Shown here: positions 56,567 to 64,000 of the stretch, in pieces
Numbering within the stretch: the stretch's first letter is position 1
How the letters are laid out: the number at the start of each line of letters is the position of its first letter
DNA from: Devosia sp. SD17-2
GTDB lineage: Bacteria > Pseudomonadota > Alphaproteobacteria > Rhizobiales > Devosiaceae
NCBI RefSeq assembly: GCF_029201565.1
Contig: NZ_CP104002.1
Span: 3,551,001-3,615,000 of the forward strand
Length of the DNA stretch: 64,000 nucleotides
Reading direction: 5' to 3'
Program-made: the position numbers and the translations under genes
The notes under the pieces: generated by a model
Databases searched by the model: none
Told to the model about the DNA's origin: nothing
Seen by the model: the letters and a program-made list of their open reading frames with translations, nothing else

Positions 56567-58420
56567 CTAGGACGCTATGAGATCTATGGGGGCGGCGCCG
56601 CTCTTGAGCCGATCGAGGCGATCGGAGGCACCGGGCATGGTCAGAAATTGGGGAACGAGACGCGGCGCACCGAGGAGACCGCGCGCGGCCAGCTCCTGGA
56701 TGATGCCGAAGTGGCTGGCGGCGATCTTGCCGAGCCAGAAGGGGTCGAGCGAGCCGCCATTGCCCAGATGGGCGAGGATTTCGAGGAGGCCGCGGAGGTA
56801 GATCGCGTCCTTGGCGAGACCGCCGCCGCGATAGACGCGCAGCAAGAGGTTGAACGCACCGCTGTCGGAGAAGCCGTGGGTTTTGGTAAGAAGGGCGAAA
56901 TTATCGGGGAAGCGCGCGCCATCGAGCATTTCTGCACATGCCAGCACGCGGGCGGCGATGAGGCGCAGACGCGAAATGGTCATGCCGCCGGCAAGATATT
57001 CGGCGAGAACCGCGAGGCCTTCCTGCGTGCCCTCATAACCGGCAAGGCCGGTGCGGAAGAGCCGAAGGCCATGGCCCGAGCCATTGAAATAGGTGAGCAT
57101 GTGAACGCCCACTTCGTGGCTCAAAAGCGGTTCGACGCGGGCACGATCCATGGCGGTGCTGCGGGAAATCAGCAGCCGCCCGTTGGAGACCATGAGCCCG
57201 CTCGGCAAGTCGTCGCGCACCTCGACTGGCGTCGCAAAGGCGCTCGACTGTTCGGCATAGCGCGCGATCATGGCGCGGGCGCGCTTTTCGACGAGGCGAT
57301 AGTCGGCGGTCTCGGCCGGAGATTTGCGGGCGCCGGGCTTTGTCTTTTCGAGGATAGAACGGGCAGCGGCGAGGAGGCGAGGCTCGACCGAACCATAGAG
57401 CGCTCGGCCCAGTTCGATAAAGCGCGGGGTTTCACGCGCCGCGAGCAGTGAAAGCTGGAGGTCGAGCTCCTGCTGCTTTTCGCGATAGAGCGCGCCCAGA
57501 ACCGGGTCCTCGAAATGGTCGAGTGCCACCGAAAAGAGCGCGCGCTTGCTGTCCTCCACATCCACCGAGAGAGGACGATAGAGAAAGGCCGGGGCACGCT
57601 TGAATTTGCCGGCCTTGAACTCCGCCCAGGCTGCCTCGGCGTTGATCGGGGTGACGGCGAGGAGGAAATCGAAGCGGGTGGCGATATCGTCTATGGCGCG
57701 GTCGGCGCGGGCGACGGCATCGACGTATACGCGTCGGCCCAGCGCGCGATGGGTGGGCGGCTTGAGGCTGGTGGTGGCGCGGGCGAAGGCGGCGACGCCC
57801 TGAAGGCCCGCGTCAAATATAGCGGCGACCAGCCGTTCGTGCAGATGCGGATAGATTTCGCCGGTCCCCGGCGCCCGATAGATGGGGGCAAAGCGGATGG
57901 TGACCACGGGAAACTGCGGGAGTTTTCGCGCGAGGCCCGCATGGGGATCGTCGTTGAGCGCCAGCTTCCGGATCTGGGGCGCACGATAGCGGGCGCCCAA
58001 TGCCTCGACGGCGCTTGAAATGGTCGACGCCAGCGTGTGGCCGAGGCCATCGTCAGGGGCGGAAACCGACACTTCGAACGGGGCAAGATAGGGCGCGTCC
58101 TCGGCGAGGTCGTCGCGCTCGAGTTCGCCGATATCGAGGATAAGGAAAGCACCAAACCGCTGCTGCATGGCCGAGCCGACGCTCGAGGCGACGGCGATGG
58201 CGTCAGTCCTGGTGCGGGCGATGAGATAGGCGGTATTGGCGGCGGTCGCCTGGCGCGCGGCCAGTTCGCTGCGCTTGCCGACATGGACGGCGAGATAGGG
58301 CATGGGGCGATCGAGATAGAGCCGCCCCTTGCCGCCGAGATCAAGGCGGATGGGGGTCTCGCCGGCCAGGGCCTCGGTGACCTCTTCGATCAGCGCCGCC
58401 CGGGGGCCGGTGCTGCTCAT
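56567..58420 (-). CDS. DUF1704 'QEGLA' putative metallopeptidase
   Basis: A 617-residue protein annotated elsewhere as a flavohaemoglobin expression-modulating QEGLA-motif protein. It has a zinc-peptidase motif HEVGVH (H435, E436, H440, HExxxH) and the QEGLA motif at 466-470. DUF1704 includes the eukaryotic tubulin tyrosine carboxypeptidase MATCAP, so proteolytic activity is plausible. The start overlaps the amidohydrolase stop by four bases, and the ATP-grasp gene follows eight bases after its stop. The substrate is unknown. Confidence 0.85.
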   Translation of the reverse strand: MSSTGPRAALIEEVTEALAGETPIRLDLGGKGRLYLDRPMPYLAVHVGKRSELAARQATAANTAYLIARTRTDAIAVASSVGSAMQQRFGAFLILDIGELERDDLAEDAPYLAPFEVSVSAPDDGLGHTLASTISSAVEALGARYRAPQIRKLALNDDPHAGLARKLPQFPVVTIRFAPIYRAPGTGEIYPHLHERLVAAIFDAGLQGVAAFARATTSLKPPTHRALGRRVYVDAVARADRAIDDIATRFDFLLAVTPINAEAAWAEFKAGKFKRAPAFLYRPLSVDVEDSKRALFSVALDHFEDPVLGALYREKQQELDLQLSLLAARETPRFIELGRALYGSVEPRLLAAARSILEKTKPGARKSPAETADYRLVEKRARAMIARYAEQSSAFATPVEVRDDLPSGLMVSNGRLLISRSTAMDRARVEPLLSHEVGVHMLTYFNGSGHGLRLFRTGLAGYEGTQEGLAVLAEYLAGGMTISRLRLIAARVLACAEMLDGARFPDNFALLTKTHGFSDSGAFNLLLRVYRGGGLAKDAIYLRGLLEILAHLGNGGSLDPFWLGKIAASHFGIIQELAARGLLGAPRLVPQFLTMPGASDRLDRLKSGAAPIDLIAS

Positions 58421-59241
58421 GGCCGTGCCCCGAGACGCTCTTCGAGAAGTGGCAGGCTGGCGCGGATGGCCGCCTGCAGATCTGCAATGGCCTCGGCGTC
58501 GGGTGCACCGGTCAGCTCATCCATGAAGATCTTCTTGAACTCGACCGCGATGGCGCAACCCGTTTGAGGGAAATGCTCATGCACGAAGCGGGTCTGTTCG
58601 CCCTTGCCGTCGAAGGCGATGTTTTCGCGCACATCGAGCCGGCGTCCGAGGAAGGGCTGATCACGGAGGCATTCCATGAAGGGATCAAGAATATGGGCCC
58701 AGCGGGCGCGATCCATAGAGAAGGTGCCGATATTGATATCCGGGGCTTTTGCCGGATCGGTTGCAGGCGCGTCGGCCCCGCCACGGCGATGGTTGTAGCT
58801 ATGCATGTCGAGGAGGACGAACGCCCCGTGCTCAGCCTCGATATCGACCAGCGTGCTTTTCAGCATGGCATAATAACTGGCGTGCTGGCGGGCTAGGCGG
58901 TCGAGCTGCACGGCGTCAGGGGAGGTTTCGTAGACCTTCAGCCCCCAGGCCTGTTCGGGCCTCAGATAGATTGCCTCGGCGAGGGCGCGATTGAGATCGA
59001 GCTCGAAGCGCGAGCGATGGACACTGATGCGGTTGTCGATGTCGGCGATGAAGCGGGCGGTGAAGGGGTCCTCTTCGCGCAGACGCCCGGGTTCATCAAG
59101 AGCCATGCGCGCGAGGAGATCGTCGCTGACGATATGGCCATCATGAATGGCCGTGCCGATAAGGGGGGAGCGGCCGCGCGTGAGGGTCCACAGGGCCTGG
59201 TTGCGGTGCGGTTGCGCTGCAAGTCGTTCGGTGTGATCCAT
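58417..59241 (-). CDS. N-formylglutamate amidohydrolase family protein
   Basis: A 274-residue zinc hydrolase of the FGase/HutG2 family, with VLLDMHSYNHRRGG, NIGTFSM and VAVEFKKIFMDE-like motifs. Classic members cleave N-formyl-L-glutamate in histidine breakdown, but no hut gene is nearby and the operon with DUF1704 and the ATP-grasp gene suggests another amide substrate. First gene of the operon. Confidence 0.85.
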   Translation of the reverse strand: MDHTERLAAQPHRNQALWTLTRGRSPLIGTAIHDGHIVSDDLLARMALDEPGRLREEDPFTARFIADIDNRISVHRSRFELDLNRALAEAIYLRPEQAWGLKVYETSPDAVQLDRLARQHASYYAMLKSTLVDIEAEHGAFVLLDMHSYNHRRGGADAPATDPAKAPDINIGTFSMDRARWAHILDPFMECLRDQPFLGRRLDVRENIAFDGKGEQTRFVHEHFPQTGCAIAVEFKKIFMDELTGAPDAEAIADLQAAIRASLPLLEERLGARP

Positions 59242-59321
59242 GTGGCCGATAACGGCCGGGATCGGCGGGAGTTCCGGGGAGAGCGGAAGCAGGGCCTGAT
59301 TGGCCCTGCTCCCAGGGTTTG

Positions 59322-61589
59322 TTAGCGGACAGCTTCGGCAGCAGCGATGGCAGCCATGTTGACGACGCCGCGGCTGGTGGCGCTGGGGGCCAGGATATGG
59401 GCCGGCTGGCGCGTGCCCATCAGCAGCGGGCCGATGGCCAGACCATTGTTGAGCTCCTTGATCAGCGTCATCGAGAGGTTGGCCGCTTCCAGGTTCGGGA
59501 AAATAAGCAGATTGGCTTCGCCGCGCAGGACCGAGTTCGGGATATAGCGGTCGCGGAGGCCCTCATTGATGGCGAGGTCGCCCTGCATTTCGCCATCAAC
59601 CACGAGGTCGGGGGCCACGGCCTGCAGCTTTTCGTAGACCTCGCGCATCTTCCAGCTGGTTTCGCCTTCGCGCGAACCAAAATTGGAATAGCTCAGCAGC
59701 GCCGCCTTGGCCTCGAGATTGAAGCGCTTGAGGTGATCGCGGGCCTGAAGCGTGATGGAGACAATCTCGTCGGCCGAGGGGTCGATGTTCACATAGGTGT
59801 CGGCGAGGAAAAACACGCCGCGATCGAGCACCAGCATGGACAGGGCCGAGAGCTGGCTGGCTTCGGCCGAGAGCCCGATGACCGACTGGATGTCGCGGGC
59901 GTGCTTGATGAAGCGCCCTTCGAGCCCGCAGATCAACGCATCGGCTTCACCGCGGCGCACGGCCAGGGCACCGATGACGGTGGTGTTGGTGCGCACGATG
60001 GTGCGGGCGGTATCCGGAGTGACGCCCTTGCGGCCGACGAGGGCATGGAAATCGGCGACATAGTCGCGATAGCGCGGATCGTCCTCGGGATTGATGATCT
60101 CAAAGTCCTTGCCCGGGCGGATGGTAAGGCCGAAACGCTCGAGGCGGCTTTCGATGACACTGGGACGACCGATGAGGATTGGACGGGCGATGCGGTCTTC
60201 GAGCAGGACCTGGGCGGCGCGCAGGACGCGCTCATCCTCGCCATCGGCGAAGGCGACGCGCTTGTCCTGGCCCTGGGCGCGCTCGATCATCGGCTTCATG
60301 ACGAGGCCGGAGCGGAAGACGAAGCGGTTGAGCTGGTCGTGATAGGCGCCGAAATCGGCGATCGGGCGCTGGGCGACACCGCTCTCCATTGCCGCCTTGG
60401 CGACAGCCGGAGCGATGCGCAGGATGAGGCGCTGATCGAAGGGATTGGGGATGAGGTAGTCGCGGCCGAAAATAGCGGGCACGCCGTGGGCCGAGGCTTC
60501 GAGACCGGGCTCGTGGGCCAGCTTGGCAATGGCGCGGGCGGCGGCGGCCTTCATGTCCTCATTGATGACCGTAGCGCCGCAATCGAGCGCGCCGCGGAAG
60601 AGGAAGGGGAAGCAGAGGACGTTGTTGACCTGATTGGGATAGTCCGAGCGGCCGGTGCAGATCATGGCGTCGGGGCGGGTTTCGCGCGCCAGTTCCGGCA
60701 TGATTTCCGGGGTCGGATTGGACAGCGCCAGGATCAGCGGATTGGGCGCCATGTTCTTCATCATTTCGGGCTTGAGCGCCCCGGCCTTGGAGAGGCCGAC
60801 ATAGATATCGGCGCCGTCCATGACTTCGGCCAGTTCGGTGGCCTCGGTCTCCTGGGCAAAGGCACCACGCCAGCGATCGACATTGTTGTGGCGCGCCTTG
60901 GTGACGAGGCCCTTGCTGTCGGCCAGCCAGATATTTTCGCGGCTGGCACCGACGGCGATCAGCATGTTCATGCAGGCAATGGCGGCGGCGCCGGCGCCCG
61001 AGGTCACGATCTTGACCTTGGCGATGTCCTTGCCGACAAGCTCCATGGCGTTGAGCACGGCGGCGGCGACGATGATGGCGGTGCCATGCTGGTCATCATG
61101 GAAGACCGGGATGTTCATGCGCTCGCGCAGGGCTTCCTCGATCTCAAAGCATTCCGGAGCCTTGATGTCCTCGAGATTGATGCCGCCAAAGGTCGGCTCG
61201 AGCGGGGCAACGATATCGATGAAGCGCTGGGGATCCTGCTCGTTGACCTCGATGTCGATGGAGTCGATGCCAGCGAATTTCTTGAAGAGGACAGCCTTGC
61301 CTTCCATCACCGGCTTACTGGCAAGAGCGCCGATATTGCCCAGGCCCAGAACGGCTGTGCCGTTGGAGATGACGGCGACGAGATTGCCCTTGGCGGTGTA
61401 TTTATAGGCGGCTTGCGGATCGACGGCGATTTCCTCACAGGGGATGGCGACGCCGGGAGAATAGGCCAGTGACAGGTCGCGCGTGTTGGCGAGCGGCTTG
61501 GTCGCGACGATCTCGAGCTTTCCGGGGCGCGGATATTCGTGAAAGTGAAGTGCCGCGGCGTGTTGGCTCGGCTTGTTGTCGTCGACCAT
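59322..61589 (-). CDS. maeB: NADP-dependent malic enzyme with phosphotransacetylase-like domain
   Basis: Decarboxylates malate to pyruvate. The 755-residue protein has the malic enzyme domain (about 1-425: [46 protein letters not shown]) and a C-terminal PTA-like domain (about 430-755) that in relatives is regulatory and binds acetyl-CoA. The ATG at 61587-61589 follows AAGGAGA; a longer frame upstream lacks a site. Confidence 0.94.
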   Translation of the reverse strand: MVDDNKPSQHAAALHFHEYPRPGKLEIVATKPLANTRDLSLAYSPGVAIPCEEIAVDPQAAYKYTAKGNLVAVISNGTAVLGLGNIGALASKPVMEGKAVLFKKFAGIDSIDIEVNEQDPQRFIDIVAPLEPTFGGINLEDIKAPECFEIEEALRERMNIPVFHDDQHGTAIIVAAAVLNAMELVGKDIAKVKIVTSGAGAAAIACMNMLIAVGASRENIWLADSKGLVTKARHNNVDRWRGAFAQETEATELAEVMDGADIYVGLSKAGALKPEMMKNMAPNPLILALSNPTPEIMPELARETRPDAMICTGRSDYPNQVNNVLCFPFLFRGALDCGATVINEDMKAAAARAIAKLAHEPGLEASAHGVPAIFGRDYLIPNPFDQRLILRIAPAVAKAAMESGVAQRPIADFGAYHDQLNRFVFRSGLVMKPMIERAQGQDKRVAFADGEDERVLRAAQVLLEDRIARPILIGRPSVIESRLERFGLTIRPGKDFEIINPEDDPRYRDYVADFHALVGRKGVTPDTARTIVRTNTTVIGALAVRRGEADALICGLEGRFIKHARDIQSVIGLSAEASQLSALSMLVLDRGVFFLADTYVNIDPSADEIVSITLQARDHLKRFNLEAKAALLSYSNFGSREGETSWKMREVYEKLQAVAPDLVVDGEMQGDLAINEGLRDRYIPNSVLRGEANLLIFPNLEAANLSMTLIKELNNGLAIGPLLMGTRQPAHILAPSATSRGVVNMAAIAAAEAVR

Positions 61590-61732
61590 TTCTTCTCCTT
61601 CGGGCGCTTGCCCTGTCTTGTTCTTGATGCTGCCGATGCAGCAGCCCATGTGCGTGCGGCCTCCCGCCGAACGCCGGGCACTTTGACCCTACATTAAGCT
61701 AAAGGCTTACGACTATTGGACTATAGGCGAAG

Positions 61733-62032
61733 CTAGGGGAGGAGCGCGCGCAGGATACCAGCCGAAAGGATGGCAATTATGACGGTCGGAAGGATGGGTA
61801 GCCGCGTGGCCGCGAGGATGGTGATGGCCAGCGCGATGAGATCGGCGGGGCGGCCGGTGACGAAGTCAGGCGCGATGACGGAGATGAGCACGCAACCGGG
61901 CGCAGACTGCATGACCGTGACGAGGCGCGGGCTCAAAGTGCGGTTGCGCAGGAAAAAATAGCCGGCGATGCGGGTGAAATAAGTGGTCGATGCCATCAGC
62001 ACGATGGCAAGAATGGTGATGGGCTCAGGCAT
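61733..62032 (-). CDS. azlD: AzlD-type branched-chain amino acid exporter subunit
   Basis: A 99-residue membrane protein with three to four TM helices, the small partner of AzlC. It starts MPEPITILAIVLMASTTYFT and contains the family's TRIAGYFFLRNR. The ATG lies inside the end of azlC (8-base overlap), so translation is coupled. Confidence 0.88.
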   Translation of the reverse strand: MPEPITILAIVLMASTTYFTRIAGYFFLRNRTLSPRLVTVMQSAPGCVLISVIAPDFVTGRPADLIALAITILAATRLPILPTVIIAILSAGILRALLP

Positions 62033-62738
62033 CGGGCTTGGCCCAGATATAGGCTGCGATGATGCCGGAGAGCGCGCCGGCGGGCACATACCAGGCGCCG
62101 GGGACGAGGAGATAGGTGCCCGCGCCGACGACGAGGCTCACGAGCCAAGGCCGGGCCGTCGCCACGCCCTGCCACATGCCGGAGAGCATGACGAGGAAGA
62201 CGGCGGGAAATGCCATGTCGAAGCCGAAGCGGGTGATATCGCCGAGGACCGGGCCGATCAGCGCGCCGATGGCGGCGCTGGAGGGCCAGGAGAGATAGAG
62301 CCCCAGCGAGAGGCCGATATAGAATGGCAGGCTGAGGACGCCATTGCGCTTGCGCGCGTCGTCGAGACCGAGCGCCCAGCTTTCGTCGCACATCAGCGCC
62401 AGCGCCGGCAGCACCTTTCGCAAGGGCAGATGGCGCATGGTGGGGGCAAGCGCCGCGCCCATCAGGATGTGGCGGCTGTTCACAAGCAGGGTCAGCGCGA
62501 CGATGAGCGGAATGGTCGGCGGCCAAGTCCAGAGATCGACGACGGTGAACTCGGACCCGCCGGCGAAATTGAGCCCGGTCATCAGCGCGATTTCGAGCGC
62601 GGAAATGCCTTTTTCGGCGGCCTGCGAGCCAAGGACCAAGGCAAAGGGGATGAAGCCCAGGAGGACAGGAACCGAAACCCGGAGGCCGCGGAAAAACTCG
62701 CTGCGCGCCGTTTCGGGCGCGGTGATGGTATCGGTCAT
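62025..62738 (-). CDS. azlC: AzlC-type branched-chain amino acid exporter subunit
   Basis: A 237-residue protein with about six to seven TM helices, forming with AzlD an exporter of branched-chain amino acids and analogues. Motifs are IPFALVLGSQAAEKGIS, NFAGGSEFTVVDLW and LVNSRHILMGAALAP. It begins four bases before the stop of the upstream spermidine-synthase-like gene, so the three genes form an operon. Confidence 0.9.
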   Translation of the reverse strand: MTDTITAPETARSEFFRGLRVSVPVLLGFIPFALVLGSQAAEKGISALEIALMTGLNFAGGSEFTVVDLWTWPPTIPLIVALTLLVNSRHILMGAALAPTMRHLPLRKVLPALALMCDESWALGLDDARKRNGVLSLPFYIGLSLGLYLSWPSSAAIGALIGPVLGDITRFGFDMAFPAVFLVMLSGMWQGVATARPWLVSLVVGAGTYLLVPGAWYVPAGALSGIIAAYIWAKPDA

Positions 62739-63403
62739 TTCTTGGTGGCGACCCAGATCAGGTGACGGGCGCCGCCGCGCTTGCCATTGGCGCGCACCGG
62801 CAACTCCTCCACGTTCATATTGGCTGACTTGAGGCGCTTGGTGAATTTGGCGTCCGGGTGAGCCGACCAGACGGCCAGGTGACCGCCGCGCGTCAGTGCC
62901 GTCTTGGCGACCTCCAGGCCACGAGCACTGTAGAGCCGGTCATTTTCCGGGCGCGACAGGCCATCGGGGCCATTGTCGACGTCAAGGAGAATGGCGTCGT
63001 AAGACCCGCCTTCGGTGATCGCCGTGGCGACATCGCCCAGATGGAGTTTGACGCGCGGGTCATCGAGGCTGTCGCCGTGAATGGGTTTGAGGGGGCCACG
63101 GGCCCAGTCGACAACAGCAGGCACCAGCTCGGCGATGGTGATATCGGCGTCGGGGCCGAAATGCTGGAGGGCCGTGCGCAGGGTGAAACCCATGCCGAGC
63201 CCGCCGATAAGGATGCGGGCGCCGGGACGGGTGCCGACCCGTTCGGCTGATATGACGGCCAGCTGCTCCTCGGAGCCGCTGAGGCGGCTGTTCATCAGCT
63301 CGATGACGCCGGACATGATGGAGAACTCGGTGCCGCGCTGCATGAGTTTGAGCACGCCGCCGCCGGGAACAGCGGTCTCGTCCAATTTGATCCAGGGCAG
63401 CAT
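62735..63403 (-). CDS. Spermidine-synthase-like methyltransferase-fold protein
   Basis: A 222-residue protein with a Rossmann methyltransferase fold resembling the spermine/spermidine synthase core (ARILIGGLGMGFTLRTAL; ITIAELVPAVVDWA; YDAILLDVDNGPD). It lacks the full aminopropyltransferase N-terminal domain, so true polyamine synthesis is doubtful. First in the operon with azlC and azlD. Confidence 0.8.
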   Translation of the reverse strand: MLPWIKLDETAVPGGGVLKLMQRGTEFSIMSGVIELMNSRLSGSEEQLAVISAERVGTRPGARILIGGLGMGFTLRTALQHFGPDADITIAELVPAVVDWARGPLKPIHGDSLDDPRVKLHLGDVATAITEGGSYDAILLDVDNGPDGLSRPENDRLYSARGLEVAKTALTRGGHLAVWSAHPDAKFTKRLKSANMNVEELPVRANGKRGGARHLIWVATKK

Positions 63404-63494
63404 GAAACTCGTCCTTATTCGGCTTGGCGTCCTGCCTAGTGCGGTTAAGCGGCAAAGCCAAGCCGAGGACGGCAGAATTTGAAGAGCCGGGCGG

Positions 63495-64000
63495 TTAGCG
63501 CCCGGCCTGTTGCGCCATCAGGAGCGCGCCGATGAGGCCGCTGTCGTGGCCGAGGGTCGCGGCAACGAGTTCGGGCCGGAAGAGGTCGGGCTCGCCAGCA
63601 AGGTGAGTCGCGACGCGCTCGAGATATCCGGGGGCGAGGCCGATGCTGCCACCGATGGCGACGCGGTCGAGGCCAAGGATGGAAGTCAGGTCAGCGACGA
63701 GGGTCGCGACGGCGCGGGCGGAGCGGTCGATAATGGCCTCATAGGCGCCGCTCTCGAACACCGCGCGGGCGTCCGGCAGATAGGCGGCAGCGGCGATGCC
63801 GCGACCACCGGCCACGCTTTCGACCGTGCCGAAGCGGCCGGAGCCACAGAGCGTGTCGCCCAGCGGCGAGGAGACAAAGCCGACATGTCCGGCGAGGCCA
63901 TTGGCGTTTTCGATCAGCCGGCCGCCGAGCACGAGCCCGCCGCCGATGCCGGTCGAAACGGTGAGATAGGCGAAATTATAACTGCCCTGCCCTGCGCCCA
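63495..64000 (-). CDS. ROK-family sugar kinase, partial (3' part)
   Basis: The C-terminal 168 residues of a ROK protein; the 5' end is outside the window. Visible are the phosphate-binding TVSTGIGGGLVLGGRLIENA (ROK phosphate-2 region), GLAGHVGFVSSPLG, and the sugar/zinc region reduced to CGSGRFGTVESVAGG, which lacks most cysteines of the CxCGxxGCxE zinc motif. It could be an N-acetylhexosamine or glucose kinase; the substrate is undecided. Confidence 0.8.
   Translation of the reverse strand, partial: GAGQGSYNFAYLTVSTGIGGGLVLGGRLIENANGLAGHVGFVSSPLGDTLCGSGRFGTVESVAGGRGIAAAAYLPDARAVFESGAYEAIIDRSARAVATLVADLTSILGLDRVAIGGSIGLAPGYLERVATHLAGEPDLFRPELVAATLGHDSGLIGALLMAQQAGR

Noticed and set aside
59319..61472. 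A 717-codon open frame opposite maeB
   Set aside because: Antisense shadow of malic enzyme.
1..64000. tRNA or rRNA genes, CRISPR arrays, prophage and secretion-system clusters
   Set aside because: I looked for cloverleaf arms, regularly spaced repeats and phage structural genes and saw none.

Overview
The window looks like a chromosome segment of a Hyphomicrobiales alphaproteobacterium, most likely Devosiaceae (Devosia or a close relative). The evidence is high GC, an ALAS-type hemA with an FNR/FixK box, an SRP RNA gene next to dnaX-ybaB-recR, a dapE...truA-fmt-def order, and dispersed 'CCCCTCATCC' intergenic repeats. These are judgements from reading the sequence; no database search was run.

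Layout. 0-6.3 kb: lysine/DAP genes (dapE, dapD) and a TctD/TctE-like two-component pair whose kinase carries a periplasmic binding domain fused to its C-terminus. 6.5-7.9 kb: uxaC, followed by IS110 copy 1. 9.2-19.8 kb: housekeeping genes (truA-fmt, def, rmuC, an HtrA protease with a two-component pair, recR, ybaB, dnaX, SRP RNA). 20.2-24.2 kb: a lower-GC accessory patch in which one membrane-protein gene is broken by an IS256 and an IS5 element; removing both, with one target duplication each, restores a 418-codon frame. 24.3-31 kb: an M15-like peptidase, DUF1801, ankyrin protein, Ddh, RluE-like synthase, VanX-like dipeptidase, a frameshifted DUF817 gene and a LOG-family protein. 31-38 kb: envelope and signalling genes (OmpA lipoprotein, CSS-EAL phosphodiesterase, PRC-barrel, hybrid kinase, mscL, a broken FixJ-like regulator), then IS110 copy 2. 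39.6-45.2 kb: a xylose-dehydrogenase-like SDR, an acyltransferase-like protein divergent from hemA, a candidate structured RNA, a GNAT. 45.5-50.5 kb: a tctCBA transporter and a GAF-GGDEF-EAL protein. 50.7-55.5 kb: ligD and topoisomerase IB separated by IS110 copy 3. 55.5-64 kb: an N-formylglutamate amidohydrolase / DUF1704 / ATP-grasp operon, maeB, azlCD, a spermidine-synthase-like protein and the 3' part of a ROK kinase gene.

Most striking signal. Three identical 1141-bp IS110-family elements each sit in the loop of a REP-like palindrome, in the same orientation relative to it. Their 185-nt upstream non-coding region reads as a bridge RNA: one internal loop matches the two halves of the REP target (with G-U wobble) and a second matches the two element ends. 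An unoccupied target lies about 190 bp from copy 2. Other points of interest are the kinase/binding-protein fusion, the ATP-grasp plus DUF1704 metallopeptidase operon, and a possible 6S-like RNA downstream of hemA.
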